A DNA stretch of 64,000 nucleotides, from NCBI RefSeq assembly GCF_015291665.1, contig NZ_CP030048.1, forward strand, positions 5,518,001 through 5,582,000, given 5' to 3'. The notes under the pieces are model-generated. The model did no database searches and had not been told where the DNA came from. It saw only the letters and a list, made by a program, of their open reading frames with translations. Below are positions 37,056 to 47,287 of the stretch, piece after piece (positions within the stretch are counted from its first letter, which is position 1; each line of letters opens with the position of its first letter). A program made the position numbers and the translations under genes. This DNA comes from Bradyrhizobium sp. CCBAU 53338 (GTDB taxonomy: Bacteria; Pseudomonadota; Alphaproteobacteria; Rhizobiales; Xanthobacteraceae).

Positions 37056-38714
37056 ATGCGATACCAATCCATCCTTGCCGCGCTTTCACTCGCGCTCGTT
37101 GCCCTGCCCGCCGCGGCCCAGACCGCGGCGCCCGTGGATCTGCGCATTCTCGCGATCAACGACTTCCACGGCAATCTCCGTCCGCCGCCGGGCGGCATCC
37201 GCATCAACGACCCCGAGGACAAGAGCAAGAAAGTGGCGGTGGCGGCCGGCGGCGCCGAATACATGGCAACGCTGGTGAAGCAATTGAGCGCGGGGCACAA
37301 GAACACGATCTTCGTCGCCGCGGGCGACCTGATCGGGGCGAGCCCGTTTTTGTCGGCGATGTTTCACGACGAGCCCTCGATCGAGTCGCTCTCGATGATG
37401 GGGCTTGCGATCACTTCGGTCGGCAACCACGAATTCGACGAGGGCAAGACCGAACTGCTCCGGATGCAGAATGGCGGCTGTCATCCGGAGGACGGCTGCC
37501 AGGGACCGCATCCGTTCACCGGCGCGAAATTCCATTATCTCGCGGCTTCGACCGTCGACACCGCGACCGGCAAGAGCGTGCTGCCGCCTTACGAGATCCG
37601 CGAGTTCGAGGGCATCCCCGTCGCCTTCATCGGTCTCACCTTGAAGGAGACGGCAGGCATCGTCTCGCCCAAGGGCATCGCGGGGCTTGAATTCCGCGAC
37701 GAGGCCGAGACGGTGAATGCGCTGGTGCCCCAGTTGAAGGCGAAGGGCGTCGAAGCGATCGTGGTGCTGATCCACCAGGGCGGCGAGCCCTCCGGCGACT
37801 ACAACGAATGCCCAGGCATCACGGGACCGATCGTCGACATCGTGAAGAAGTTCGACCGCGCCGTCGACGTCGTCGTCAGCGGCCACACCCATCGGGCCTA
37901 TGTCTGCGACATCGACGGACGGCTCGTCACCAGCGGCGACAAATACGGCACGCTGGTCACCGCGATCGACCTCAAGCTCGATCCTGCCACCCGCGACATC
38001 GTCAGCGCCAAGGCCGAGAATGTCATCGTCGCCGACGCCTCGCTCGCCAAGGATCCCGACCAGACCGCGCTGATCGACGCCTATGACAAGCTCTCCGCCC
38101 CGATCGCCAATCGCCCGGCCGGATCGGTGACGCAGACGCTGTCGCGCGTTCCGAACGACGCCGGCGAAAGCGCGCTCGGCGACGTCATCGCCGATGCGCA
38201 GCTTGCCGCCACGCAGAATGCCGGGGATGGCAGCGCCGTCATCGCACTCACCAATCCCGGCGGCATCCGCACCGACATCATCCCCAAGGAGAACGGCGCG
38301 GTGTCGTATGGCGAGATATTCGCGAGCCAGCCGTTTCGCAATCGCCTCGTCACGATGACGCTGACCGGCAGCCAGCTCAAGGACATGCTGGAACAGCAAT
38401 GGCTCGACCCGAAGCGGCCGCGGATCCTCCAGGTGTCGAACGGGTTCAGCTATAGCTGGGATGCATCCAGGCCGTTCGGCGAGCGCGTGTTGGCTGACAA
38501 GATGGCGCTCAACGGCAGGCCGCTCGAGCCGGCCGCCGGCTACCGCGTCACCGTCAACGATTACCTCGCCGTCGGCGGCGACGGCTTTACCGTCGCCAAG
38601 CAGGGCACCTCGCCGCAATATGGCGGTTACGACGCCGATGCGCTGTTTGCCTTCTTCAGGGCGCACGGCCCGATCGGCCCGCTGCCGCCGACCCGCATCC
38701 TGCGCGTCGATTGA
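37056..38714 (+). CDS. Periplasmic bifunctional metallophosphatase/5'-nucleotidase
   Basis: 552 aa with a signal peptide ending near 'PAAAQ'. The N-terminal metallophosphatase has 'INDFHGNL', 'AAGDLIGASP', 'SVGNHEFDEG' and 'SGHTHRAY'; the C-terminal nucleotide-binding domain has 'NPGGIRTDI'. It dephosphorylates extracytoplasmic nucleotides to nucleosides. Usual length for the family. Ribosome site weak. It stands on its own between the hydratase and the deacetylase-fold gene. Confidence 0.9.
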   Translation: MRYQSILAALSLALVALPAAAQTAAPVDLRILAINDFHGNLRPPPGGIRINDPEDKSKKVAVAAGGAEYMATLVKQLSAGHKNTIFVAAGDLIGASPFLSAMFHDEPSIESLSMMGLAITSVGNHEFDEGKTELLRMQNGGCHPEDGCQGPHPFTGAKFHYLAASTVDTATGKSVLPPYEIREFEGIPVAFIGLTLKETAGIVSPKGIAGLEFRDEAETVNALVPQLKAKGVEAIVVLIHQGGEPSGDYNECPGITGPIVDIVKKFDRAVDVVVSGHTHRAYVCDIDGRLVTSGDKYGTLVTAIDLKLDPATRDIVSAKAENVIVADASLAKDPDQTALIDAYDKLSAPIANRPAGSVTQTLSRVPNDAGESALGDVIADAQLAATQNAGDGSAVIALTNPGGIRTDIIPKENGAVSYGEIFASQPFRNRLVTMTLTGSQLKDMLEQQWLDPKRPRILQVSNGFSYSWDASRPFGERVLADKMALNGRPLEPAAGYRVTVNDYLAVGGDGFTVAKQGTSPQYGGYDADALFAFFRAHGPIGPLPPTRILRVD

Positions 38715-38847
38715 TCCGGATCAAACGGGCCGAAACGGACGACCCTTTGCCAATCGCGGGGGAACGCCTAGATTGGGTTTTGCATTGCGTTTTGGCGCCG
38801 GATGCGCCAAGCGACGTCGAGAGTTCGTTCCCAGTGAGGCCGACCTG

Positions 38848-39777
38848 ATGAGCACGCTTCTTCTCTCCCACAAGGCCTGCCTCGACCACGTCACGCCGCC
38901 GGGTCACCCCGAGCGCCCGGACCGCCTGCGTGCGGTCGAGGAAGCGCTGTCGGTTGAACGCTTCCAGTTCCTGGCGCGCGACCTCGCACCGGAGGGCGAT
39001 CTCGATCTCGTCACGCTGTGCCACAACGAGCACTACGTCACCGAACTGCGCCACATCGCGCCGACCAGCGGCCAGGTCTATCTCGACGGCGACACCTCGA
39101 TGTCCCCCGGCACGTGGGAAGCGGTGATGCGCGGCGTCGGCGGCGCGGTGGCCGCGACCGAAGCCGTGATGAACGGCGAGCATCGCAACGCCTTCGTCGC
39201 GGTGCGCCCGCCCGGCCATCACGCCGAGATCGGCAAGCCGATGGGCTTCTGCTTCTTCGACAATGTCGCGATCGCCGCGCGCCACGCGCAGCGCAAATAC
39301 GGCATCAAGCGCGCTGCCATCGTCGATTTCGACGTGCATCACGGCAACGGCACCCAGGACATCTTCTGGTCCGACCCGACCGTGATGTATTGCTCGACGC
39401 ATCAGATGCCGCTATTTCCGGGCACCGGTGCCAAGGGCGAGCGCGGCGACCACGACACCATCGTCAACGCGCCGCTCGCCTCCGAAGACGGCGGACCCGA
39501 ATTCCGCAGCGCGTTTGAAAACCTGATCCTGCCGCGCCTGACCGAATTCAGCCCCGAGCTTCTCATCATCTCCGCAGGGTTCGATGCGCATTTCCGCGAT
39601 CCGCTGGCCTCGCTGAATCTGCGCGCGGAGGACTATGCCTGGGTGACGCGCAAGCTGATGGACCTCGCCGACAAGTCCGCAGGCGGACGCGTCGTTTCCG
39701 TGCTCGAAGGCGGCTACGACCTGCAAGGACTGAAAGAATCTGTTACGGCGCATGTCGGCGCCCTGATGGGCGCTTGA
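38848..39777 (+). CDS. Histone deacetylase family hydrolase (acetylpolyamine/acetoin-utilisation type)
   Basis: 309 aa. Zn-dependent amidohydrolase with the twin-His 'RPPGHHAE', the metal-binding 'DFDVHHGNGTQ', and 'SAGFDAHFRDPL' (Asp). A late Gly-rich 'VLEGGYDL' matches the family. The start has GAGGC upstream; a longer frame beginning inside the nucleotidase gene is rejected. In bacteria this fold deacetylates polyamines or proteins; which one is unknown. It is followed by xseB. Confidence 0.92.
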   Translation: MSTLLLSHKACLDHVTPPGHPERPDRLRAVEEALSVERFQFLARDLAPEGDLDLVTLCHNEHYVTELRHIAPTSGQVYLDGDTSMSPGTWEAVMRGVGGAVAATEAVMNGEHRNAFVAVRPPGHHAEIGKPMGFCFFDNVAIAARHAQRKYGIKRAAIVDFDVHHGNGTQDIFWSDPTVMYCSTHQMPLFPGTGAKGERGDHDTIVNAPLASEDGGPEFRSAFENLILPRLTEFSPELLIISAGFDAHFRDPLASLNLRAEDYAWVTRKLMDLADKSAGGRVVSVLEGGYDLQGLKESVTAHVGALMGA

Positions 39778-39850
39778 GATACCCGCCACATTACGCCCGC
39801 AAAACTCTGCTGTTTTGCATCAGAAGCGAATCGGGCAATCGGAAACGGAT

Positions 39851-40102
39851 ATGGCCGAAAATACCCAAGTCGACGTCTCCAGGCTCACCTTCGAGCGCGC
39901 GATCGAGGAACTCGAAACGATCGTGAAGCGGCTCGAGGACGGCAAGGTCCCGCTCGAGGAATCCGTCACGATCTACGAACGCGGCGAAGCCCTGAAGCGG
40001 CGCTGCGAGGAGCTTTTGCGCCAGGCCGAGGCCCGCGTCGACAAGATCACCACCGATGCCAATGGCCAGGCCGCCGGCACCGCCCCGCTCGACGTGCAGT
40101 AG
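39851..40102 (+). CDS. xseB: Exodeoxyribonuclease VII small subunit
   Basis: 83 aa, standard length. The helical hairpin motif 'LTFERAIEELETIVKRLEDGKVPLEES' region and 'YERGEALKRRCEELL' identify XseB. It binds XseA, encoded elsewhere, to degrade single-stranded DNA in the cytoplasm. Upstream gene is the deacetylase-fold hydrolase (73 bases). dxs follows after a long gap, as in many alphaproteobacteria. Confidence 0.95.
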   Translation: MAENTQVDVSRLTFERAIEELETIVKRLEDGKVPLEESVTIYERGEALKRRCEELLRQAEARVDKITTDANGQAAGTAPLDVQ

Positions 40103-40690
40103 GGCTCCGGTCGGAGCTGCCCGTCCACGGCATCGGCCACCCGCGTTTTTTCAGGATCGCACGTCCTTTTTCTGATCCCGGCCGGACCATCGCGACGGAG
40201 GGATTAAAAGAAATCTCCCTCTGGCGCCATCATCACCCTGTGAATCGGGCCAAAAAGGCTGTTCTTCGGTCCAAAATTCTGCCAAGGAACCGGGCAGGAT
40301 TGGAACCACCACGCCGGCGCCGCGATTAACCAAATTGGCCCGCCGGTTGCACCTGCATACCCGTAATCGGTCGGGCGGGTTGGCTTTGGCCTAAGCTTTG
40401 GTGTAAAGCTGCGCGGAGTGTGGCTTTTTGTTAGCCTTGACGTGGGGACCGATTTTCGACGTCAAGCGCCTCAAATCGCTAATGAAATTGACCTGGACGG
40501 ACGAAGCCGATCCACGTGATAGGGGTCACGGAGACTGAACCGGAGCGCACTTTGGCTCACCTAAGCTTGAACAAGGGGCCCTGCCCCATGCAGGTGGCTC
40601 CGACGGTTTGAGGACTCGCGCTGCGCCGAAATTGTGCAAACCCATCGCGCACCGGAACGACCTTCCGGCGCTGACAAATTGGAAATCGCT
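40103..40690. other. 588-base non-coding stretch upstream of dxs
   Basis: No gene is supported. Visible structures: an 8-bp dyad CTTGACGT (40436-40443) and ACGTCAAG (40459-40466), and a stem GGGGC (40575-40579) / GCCCC (40583-40587). The length and structures suggest a long dxs leader or an unrecognised RNA, but no known riboswitch motif was matched. Confidence 0.4.
40436..40466. promoter_or_regulatory. Inverted-repeat dyad upstream of dxs
   Basis: Perfect 8-base arms CTTGACGT and ACGTCAAG with a 15-base spacer, about 225 bases before the dxs start. It could be an operator for a dimeric regulator, or overlap a TTGACG -35-like hexamer. No -10 could be assigned confidently. Confidence 0.35.
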
Positions 40691-42619
40691 GTGAACGCAT
40701 ACAGTAAAACGCCGCTTCTCGACACCATCCGGACGCCGGAAGACCTGCGCAAGCTCAAGGTCGAGCAGGTTCGCCAGGTCGCCGACGAGCTGCGTCAGGA
40801 GACCATCGATGCCGTCTCGGTCACCGGCGGTCACTTCGGCGCGGGCCTCGGCGTGGTCGAGCTCACCACCGCGATTCACTACGTCTTCGACACGCCGCGC
40901 GACCGGCTGATCTGGGACGTCGGCCATCAGGCCTATCCGCACAAGATCCTCACCGGACGCCGCGACCGCATCCGCACGCTGCGCACCGGCGGCGGCCTGT
41001 CCGGCTTCACCAAGCGCAGCGAGAGCGATTACGATCCGTTCGGCGCAGCCCATTCCTCGACCTCGATCTCCGCCGGCCTCGGCATGGCCGTCGCCCGCGA
41101 CCTCGCCGGCGGCAAGAACAACGTTATCGCCGTGATCGGTGACGGTGCGATGTCGGCGGGCATGGCCTATGAGGCCATGAACAATGCCGGCGCAATGAAC
41201 TCGCGCCTGATCGTCATCCTCAACGACAACGACATGTCGATCGCCCCGCCGGTCGGCGCCATGAGCGCGTACCTGTCGCGCCTGTACTCGGGCAAGACCT
41301 ATCGCACGCTGCGCGAGGCGGCCAAGCAGATCAACAAGCGCCTGCCGAAGATCCTCGCCAACCGCGCCAATCGCGTCGAGGAATATTCCCGCGGCTTCAT
41401 GATGGACGGCGGCACGCTGTTCGAGGAGCTCGGCTTCTATTACGTCGGCCCGATCGACGGCCACAACCTCGACCATCTCCTGCCCGTGCTGAAGAACGTG
41501 CGCGACATGGAGACCGGCCCGATCCTGGTCCACGTCGTGACGCAGAAGGGCAAGGGCTACGGCCCGGCGGAAGCGTCCGCCGACAAGTACCACGCCGTCG
41601 TCAAGTTCGACGTCGCCACCGGCACCCAGGCGAAAGCCAAGCCGAACGCGCCGGCCTACCAGAACGTGTTCGGCCAGAGCCTCGTCAAGGAGGCGCAGAA
41701 GGACGACAAGATCGTCGCCATCACCGCGGCGATGCCGTCCGGCACCGGCGTCGACATCTTCAACAAGGCCTTCCCGGACCGCACCTTCGACGTCGGCATC
41801 GCCGAGCAGCACGCGGTGACGTTTGCCGCCGGTCTTGCGACCGAAGGCTACAAGCCGTTCTGTGCGATCTATTCGACCTTCCTGCAGCGCGGCTATGACC
41901 AGATCGTGCACGACGTCGCGATCCAGAACCTGCCCGTGCGCTTCGCCATCGACCGCGCCGGCCTCGTCGGTGCCGACGGCGCGACCCATGCCGGCTCGTT
42001 CGACAACGCCTATCTCGGCTGCCTGCCCAACATGGTGATCATGGCGGCGGCGGATGAAGCCGAGCTCGTGCACATGGTGGCGACCCAGGTCGCCATCGAC
42101 GACCGTCCGAGTTCGCTGCGCTATCCGCGCGGCGAAGGCCGCGGCATCGAGATGCCCGACGTCGGCATTCCGCTCGAGATCGGCAAGGGCCGCATGATCC
42201 GCCAGGGCAACAAGATCGCCCTGCTTTCGTTCGGCACACGTCTGGCCGAATGCGAGAAGGCCGCCGACGAGCTCGCCGCTCATGGCCTCTCGACCTCGAT
42301 TGCGGATGCGCGCTTCATGAAGCCGCTCGACACCGAGCTGGTGCTGAAGCTTGCCCGCGACCACGACGTGCTGATCACGGTCGAGGAAGGCTCGATCGGC
42401 GGCTTCGGCTCGCATGTGTCGCAGTTCCTGAGCGATCAGGGTGTGCTCGACACCGGCATGGTCAAGTTCCGCACGATGGTGCTGCCCGACGTATTCCAGG
42501 ATCACGACACGCCGGCCGCGATGTACGCCCGCGCCGGTCTCGACGCCAAGGGCATCGTCGCAAAGGTGTTCGAAGCCCTCGGCAAGGACATCAAGACCGA
42601 GACCGTCAAGCTCGCCTGA
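40691..42619 (+). CDS. dxs: 1-deoxy-D-xylulose-5-phosphate synthase
   Basis: 642 aa, the first enzyme of the MEP isoprenoid pathway: condenses pyruvate and glyceraldehyde 3-phosphate using thiamine diphosphate. Motifs include '[18 protein letters not shown]', the TPP/Mg site '[18 protein letters not shown]', '[13 protein letters not shown]' and '[10 protein letters not shown]'. GTG 40691 gives the usual N-terminus ('[21 protein letters not shown]'), with GGAAA upstream; an ATG at 40634 is less likely. Cytoplasmic. Confidence 0.95.
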   Translation: MNAYSKTPLLDTIRTPEDLRKLKVEQVRQVADELRQETIDAVSVTGGHFGAGLGVVELTTAIHYVFDTPRDRLIWDVGHQAYPHKILTGRRDRIRTLRTGGGLSGFTKRSESDYDPFGAAHSSTSISAGLGMAVARDLAGGKNNVIAVIGDGAMSAGMAYEAMNNAGAMNSRLIVILNDNDMSIAPPVGAMSAYLSRLYSGKTYRTLREAAKQINKRLPKILANRANRVEEYSRGFMMDGGTLFEELGFYYVGPIDGHNLDHLLPVLKNVRDMETGPILVHVVTQKGKGYGPAEASADKYHAVVKFDVATGTQAKAKPNAPAYQNVFGQSLVKEAQKDDKIVAITAAMPSGTGVDIFNKAFPDRTFDVGIAEQHAVTFAAGLATEGYKPFCAIYSTFLQRGYDQIVHDVAIQNLPVRFAIDRAGLVGADGATHAGSFDNAYLGCLPNMVIMAAADEAELVHMVATQVAIDDRPSSLRYPRGEGRGIEMPDVGIPLEIGKGRMIRQGNKIALLSFGTRLAECEKAADELAAHGLSTSIADARFMKPLDTELVLKLARDHDVLITVEEGSIGGFGSHVSQFLSDQGVLDTGMVKFRTMVLPDVFQDHDTPAAMYARAGLDAKGIVAKVFEALGKDIKTETVKLA

Positions 42620-42630
42620 TAATGAGTTTA

Positions 42631-42739
42631 CCTCTCCCGCTTGCTTGCGGGAGAGGTCGACGCGAAGCGTCGGGTGAGGGCTCTCTCCTCTCGGGGGTTC
42701 TCGCCTGCGGAGACACCCCCTCCCCGCAAGCGGGAGAGG
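42631..42739. repeat. Compound palindromic repeat (CTCTCCCGC family)
   Basis: 14-base outer inverted arms CCTCTCCCGCTTGC (42631-42644) and GCAAGCGGGAGAGG (42726-42739). The left part is itself a palindrome (CCTCTCCCGC/GCGGGAGAGG, 42631-42656). This is a dispersed non-coding element common between genes in Bradyrhizobium/Rhodopseudomonas. It may terminate dxs. Confidence 0.8.
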
Positions 42740-42794
42740 GAGCAGAGCACGCGATGCGGCTCGTACGTCGATCCCACTTTCCGGCTTTGGCTCA

Positions 42795-43349
42795 ATGAAA
42801 ATCTATCTGGCAGGTCCCGACGTGTTCCTGCCGGATGCGGTCGAGATCGGCCGCCGCAAGGCGGCGATCTGCGCCGCGCACGGACTCACCGGCCTCTATC
42901 CCCTCGACAACATTGTCGACGTCACCGCGCCAGACGCCGCGCGGCAGATATTCTGTGGCAACGAGGCCATGATGGACGCGGCCAGCGCCATCATCGCCAA
43001 TCTCACCCCGTTCCGCGGCGCCGGCGCCGATCCCGGTACCGTCTACGAGCTCGGCTACATGGCCGGCCGTCGCAAGTTCTGCCTGGCCTATTCGAACGAC
43101 CCTGCAACCTATGCCGACCGCCTCGGCCGCTTCATGGACGTGACGTCGGAGGGCGATCGGCTGGTCGATGCGCAGGGGCTGACGGTCGAGGATTTCGGTC
43201 TCGCCGATAACCTCATGATGATCCACGCGCTGGAGCTGCACGGCTGCCCGCTGGTGACGCCGACCACGATGCCGGTCGACGTCTGGCACGATCTCGCCGC
43301 GTTCGAGACTTGCGTCCGAATGGCAGCCGCGCGATTGATTGCACCATAA
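42795..43349 (+). CDS. Nucleoside 2-deoxyribosyltransferase family protein
   Basis: 184 aa. The opening 'MKIYLAGPDVFLPDA' and 'ANLTPFRGAGADPGT' are family hallmarks, and the catalytic Glu is expected in 'VYELGYMAG'. It swaps bases on 2'-deoxyribonucleosides or hydrolyses nucleotide N-glycosidic bonds, in nucleotide salvage. Weak ribosome site. It lies between dxs and tlyA, on the same strand. Confidence 0.88.
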   Translation: MKIYLAGPDVFLPDAVEIGRRKAAICAAHGLTGLYPLDNIVDVTAPDAARQIFCGNEAMMDAASAIIANLTPFRGAGADPGTVYELGYMAGRRKFCLAYSNDPATYADRLGRFMDVTSEGDRLVDAQGLTVEDFGLADNLMMIHALELHGCPLVTPTTMPVDVWHDLAAFETCVRMAAARLIAP

Positions 43350-43376
43350 GCCCTTCAGTCGTCGTTCGGAGATCCG

Positions 43377-44111
43377 ATGTCCCCTGCCCGCAAGCGCGCG
43401 GATGTTCTGCTGGTCGAGCGCGGCCTGTTCGAGAGCCGGGCGCGGGCGCGCGCGGCGATCGAGGCCGGGCTCGTCACGGCTGACAGCAAGCAGGTCGCAA
43501 AACCATCGGAGACGATCGCCGAGGACGCGGTGATCCAGGCCGAGCCGGCGCATCCCTACGTCTCGCGCGGCGGTGTCAAGCTCGCGGGCGCTCTGGAGCG
43601 TTACCCGATCGAGATCGAGGACCACGTCTGTCTCGACGTCGGCGCCTCTACCGGGGGCTTCACCGAGGTGCTGCTGGCGAACGGCGCGAGCCTGGTGTTC
43701 GCCGTGGACGTCGGCACCAGCCAGTTGCACGCCTCGCTGCGCGGTCATCCGAAAATCATGTCGATGGAGGAGACAGACATCCGCAGCTACGAGGGCAAGC
43801 GGCTGCCCGCGCGGCCCGAAATCGTCGTCATCGACGTCAGCTTCATCTCGCTCAAGACGGTGCTCCCCGTCGCGCTGTCGCTCGCCGCCGCACCCATGAG
43901 CCTGCTGGCGCTGATCAAGCCGCAGTTCGAGGCTGATCGGAAACACAACAAGAAGGGCATCATCCGCGATGCCGCCGTGCACCAGGAGATCTGCGACGAC
44001 ATCGCGGCCTTTGCCGCCTCGCTCGGCTGCACCGATATCGAGATATTCCCTTCTTCCATTGCCGGCGGGGACGGCAACATCGAATTCTTCCTGGGCGCGC
44101 GCCGTGGTTGA
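43377..44111 (+). CDS. tlyA: TlyA-family rRNA 2'-O-methyltransferase (FtsJ/S4 domain)
   Basis: 244 aa. N-terminal S4 RNA-binding domain (~4-60, '[22 protein letters not shown]'), then a FtsJ-like methyltransferase with SAM motif '[16 protein letters not shown]' and '[21 protein letters not shown]'. By family it methylates ribosomal RNA riboses. CGGAG precedes the ATG. Its stop overlaps the start of the next RNA methyltransferase gene by 8 bases, indicating an rRNA-modification operon. Confidence 0.92.
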   Translation: MSPARKRADVLLVERGLFESRARARAAIEAGLVTADSKQVAKPSETIAEDAVIQAEPAHPYVSRGGVKLAGALERYPIEIEDHVCLDVGASTGGFTEVLLANGASLVFAVDVGTSQLHASLRGHPKIMSMEETDIRSYEGKRLPARPEIVVIDVSFISLKTVLPVALSLAAAPMSLLALIKPQFEADRKHNKKGIIRDAAVHQEICDDIAAFAASLGCTDIEIFPSSIAGGDGNIEFFLGARRG

Positions 44112-45351
44112 GCGCCTCACGATCGACCATGTCGGCCATCGCGGCGACGGCGTTGCGCTCACGACGGGTGATGCGATCTATGTGCCCGGCACGCTCGGCG
44201 GCGAGACCGTCGAGGTCGACCATGTCGTTGGCCATCACCCTGATCGTCGCAAGCTGCTGGCGGTGGACGTCGCGAGCCCCGAGCGCATCGAGCCGTTCTG
44301 TCCGCATTTCGGCATCTGCGGCGGCTGCGCGATCCAGCATTGGGCGACCGAGCCCTACCAGGCCTGGAAGCGCAACATCGTGGTCGAGACGCTGGCGCAG
44401 GCCGGCATCGATTGCGCGGTCGCGCCGCTGCGCGACGCTCATGGCGCCGGCCGAAGACGGGTCACGCTGCACGGGCGGTTCGGCACGCATGACGTGCTCA
44501 AGGTCGGCTTCTCGGCCGCGAGCGCGCACGACGTGATTCCGATCCATCGCTGTCCGATCCTCGATCCGGCGCTGGAAGGCGCGCTCGATGCAGCCTGGGC
44601 ACTGGCCGAGCCGCTGACGTCGAGGATGCCGGTGACGAAACCGCTCGACATCCAGGTCACCGCGACCGCCAACGGCCTCGATGTCGACGTGCGCGGCTCC
44701 GGCCCGCTGCCGACGCCGCTGGTCACGGCGCTGTCGCGCGTTGCCGAACAGCACCGTCTGGCGCGACTGACGCGGCACGGCGAGCTGGTGCTGCAACGCC
44801 TGCCGCCGACGGTGAGGATGGGCCGCGCTGAGGTGACGCTGCCGCCGGGCTCGTTCCTGCAAGCGACCGTGGCGGGCGAAGAAGCGCTGGCCGCTCTCGT
44901 TGCAGAGCGCATCGGCAAGGCGAAGGAGGTTCTCGACCTCTTTTGCGGTGTCGGCCCCTTCGCATTGCGTCTTGCGGAAAAGGCACGCGTCACCGCCTAC
45001 GACAACGACGCCGGTGCCATCGCCGCGCTCGCGAAGGCCGCGCGCACGCCGGGCTTGAAGCCGATCAGGTGCGAGCCGCGCGACCTGTTCCGCCGTCCCT
45101 TGGTGCCACCGGAGCTGCGCGATTTCGATGCCGTCGTGTTCGATCCGCCGCGCCAGGGCGCGCAGGCTCAGGCGTTGAAACTCGCGGCGAGCAGGGTGCC
45201 CGTGGTGATCGCAGTCTCCTGCAACGCCGCGACGTTTGCCCGCGACGCGCGGCTGTTGATCGATGGTGGTTACAAGATCGAAGCCGTCGTCCCGGTCGAC
45301 CAGTTCCGCCACACGCCGCATGTGGAATTGGTCGCGCGATTTACGCGGTGA
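44104..45351 (+). CDS. TRAM-domain 23S rRNA (uracil-5-)-methyltransferase, RumA/RlmD-like
   Basis: 415 aa from a GTG that overlaps the tlyA stop. N-terminal TRAM-like RNA-binding part (~1-60), iron-sulfur cysteines '[15 protein letters not shown]' plus a later Cys, SAM motif '[15 protein letters not shown]', and the catalytic '[13 protein letters not shown]'. It methylates uracil in rRNA. Longer upstream frames would run inside tlyA and are not supported. Confidence 0.9.
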   Translation: MVERLTIDHVGHRGDGVALTTGDAIYVPGTLGGETVEVDHVVGHHPDRRKLLAVDVASPERIEPFCPHFGICGGCAIQHWATEPYQAWKRNIVVETLAQAGIDCAVAPLRDAHGAGRRRVTLHGRFGTHDVLKVGFSAASAHDVIPIHRCPILDPALEGALDAAWALAEPLTSRMPVTKPLDIQVTATANGLDVDVRGSGPLPTPLVTALSRVAEQHRLARLTRHGELVLQRLPPTVRMGRAEVTLPPGSFLQATVAGEEALAALVAERIGKAKEVLDLFCGVGPFALRLAEKARVTAYDNDAGAIAALAKAARTPGLKPIRCEPRDLFRRPLVPPELRDFDAVVFDPPRQGAQAQALKLAASRVPVVIAVSCNAATFARDARLLIDGGYKIEAVVPVDQFRHTPHVELVARFTR

Positions 45352-45355
45352 AATC

Positions 45356-45946
45356 TTAGCGCCGGAGCTGGCCGAGCGCCGGCGACTCGCCGGGCAGCAT
45401 GTTCGACCTGATATCGCTGTCCATGCGGCCCGAGTCGCGCTGGGTGAACCCGGCCCCGAACGACAGGCTGAGGTTCGACGTCGGCTTGAATTCGACGCCC
45501 CCAAATGCGCCATAGCCGGGACCGGCGGCGGAAGTCAGCGGTGCGACCGAGCTGCCAATGCCGTTGCCGTATTTCAGCGTGTCGATGCCGGCAAAGAAGG
45601 TCACGGGCGAGCCACTCGTAGTCTTCATGTTGTAGCCGAACTGCGTGCTGTCGTAGGACAGCGCGCTGAAATTGCTCGCGGGTCCGGCCTGGTTGAAACC
45701 GCTCAAGCCGAGATTGCCGCTCCGGCTTCCGACAAAGAAGCCGGGGCGAAACTCGTAGCCGCCGTTGGCATCGCGGGTATTGAAGCTCGGAGAGTTGCCA
45801 TAGCTCTCAGTGCCGCCGCCATAACCAAATCCCCCGCCCGGAATCCAATATTGCAGGGGTGCGACCTGCGCGTGAACACGCACTCCACCGAAGCAGAGCA
45901 CTGCGAAAAGGGTTGCAAGACCGCAGGAACGAACAAAGCCGGGCAT
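45356..45946 (-). CDS. Secreted hypothetical protein, Gly-rich beta-strand
   Basis: 196 aa with a signal peptide ending near 'VRVHAQV'. The mature part is rich in Gly, Ser and aromatic residues, with alternating strands such as 'SGSPVTFFAGIDTL' and 'NLSLSFGAGFTQRD', as in small outer-membrane or autotransported beta structures. No family recognised. Convergent with the RNA-methyltransferase gene. Confidence 0.65.
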   Translation of the reverse strand: MPGFVRSCGLATLFAVLCFGGVRVHAQVAPLQYWIPGGGFGYGGGTESYGNSPSFNTRDANGGYEFRPGFFVGSRSGNLGLSGFNQAGPASNFSALSYDSTQFGYNMKTTSGSPVTFFAGIDTLKYGNGIGSSVAPLTSAAGPGYGAFGGVEFKPTSNLSLSFGAGFTQRDSGRMDSDIRSNMLPGESPALGQLRR

Positions 45947-46201
45947 TCAGGGAACCGTCAGACTGATCGATAAATTATACGCACAGCGCCGTGCGAATGC
46001 CAGCGATGCGATGCCGCTGAGCACGGCACCAGGTTCCTGGATCGGGGTTTCCCACGCTTTGAACCTCCTCCGTGCCGGATTGACCCATTGAAAGGACGCG
46101 AAAGCTGAGGCCGCGGCGATGACCGCAAAAGGCCTGTCGCAGTCCGATCACGCGCAATTGCGCAGACCTTTGAAAATGCCCAACATTGGATGGAGGCTGT
46201 C

Positions 46202-47260
46202 ATGGAGGTCAATGCCGACAGGTTGAATGCTTTTATGGGCAAGATGATCACCGAGGTCGGGGCCGCGATGAACGCATCGCTCATCCTCTTGGGCGACAAG
46301 CTCGGGCTCTATCGCGCCCTCGCCGCCAAGGGACCGATGAACTCCGCCGAGCTCGCGAAAGCCACGGGAACGGCGGAGCGCTACGTCCGCGAATGGCTGG
46401 CGAGCCAGGCGGCATCCGGCTACGTCGAATACGATGCCGGTTCAGGAAAATTCTCGATGCTGCCGGAGCAGGCGATGGCGCTCGCCGACCAGGATAGCCC
46501 GGTGTTTCTCGGCGCGGTCGGCAACGTCATTGCCGCCGCGTTTCTCGACGAGCCGAAGATCACGGACGCCTTCAAGTCCGGCAAGGGTGTCGGCTGGAAC
46601 CGGCGCAGCGAGTGTCTGTTCTGCGGCACGGCGCGCTTCTTCCGCACCGGCTACATGCATCATCTCGTGCAGGAGTGGCTGCCCGCGCTCGACGACGTCG
46701 TCGACAAGCTCAAGCGCGGCGCCAAGGTTGCCGACGTCGGCTGCGGGCACGGCGTCTCGACACGGTTGATGGCGGAAGCCTTTCCGAACTCCCGCTTCTA
46801 CGGGTTCGACTATCACGAGGGCTCGATCGAGGCGGCACGAAAAGCGGCGAGCGAGGCCAGGCTCGGTGACCGCGTCAGCTTCGCGGTTCACTCGGCCAAG
46901 ACCTATCCGGCCGAGGGCTACGATCTCGTCTGCTTCTTCGATTGCCTGCACGACATGGGCGATCCCGTCGGCGCGATCAGCCACGTGCGCCAGACCATGG
47001 CGAAGGACGGCACCTGCATGCTGGTCGAGCCGTTCGCGGGCGACCGCCTCGAAGACAATCTCAACCCGGTCGGGCGCGTCTATTACGCGGCGTCGACCAT
47101 GATCTGCACGCCGGCCTCGCTCGATCAGGAGGTGGGCCTCGCGCTCGGCGCGCAAGCCGGCGAGGCAAGGCTGCGCAAGGTCGCCGGCGAAGGCGGATTG
47201 TCACGCTTCCGCCGCGCCGCGGAGACGCCGTTCAACCTGATCCTTGAGGCACGGATCTGA
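46202..47260 (+). CDS. Class I SAM-dependent methyltransferase with winged-helix N-terminus
   Basis: 352 aa. The N-terminal dimerisation/winged-helix domain (~15-90) is like that of Rv2258c-type methyltransferases. The SAM motif is 'KVADVGCGHGVSTRLM', followed by 'FYGFDYHEGSIEAAR' and 'DLVCFFDCLHDMGDP'. ATG 46202 is preferred to 46190, because GGAGG lies 5 bases upstream of it. The acceptor is unknown. Standalone gene. Confidence 0.85.
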   Translation: MEVNADRLNAFMGKMITEVGAAMNASLILLGDKLGLYRALAAKGPMNSAELAKATGTAERYVREWLASQAASGYVEYDAGSGKFSMLPEQAMALADQDSPVFLGAVGNVIAAAFLDEPKITDAFKSGKGVGWNRRSECLFCGTARFFRTGYMHHLVQEWLPALDDVVDKLKRGAKVADVGCGHGVSTRLMAEAFPNSRFYGFDYHEGSIEAARKAASEARLGDRVSFAVHSAKTYPAEGYDLVCFFDCLHDMGDPVGAISHVRQTMAKDGTCMLVEPFAGDRLEDNLNPVGRVYYAASTMICTPASLDQEVGLALGAQAGEARLRKVAGEGGLSRFRRAAETPFNLILEARI

Positions 47261-47287
47261 TCTCACCGGGCGCCGCGACCGAGCACG

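Noticed and set aside
40575..40587. Terminator just upstream of dxs
   Set aside because: The stem GGGGC/GCCCC has only a 3-base loop and no T-run.
40526..42505. 659-aa minus-strand frame
   Set aside because: Antisense shadow of dxs.
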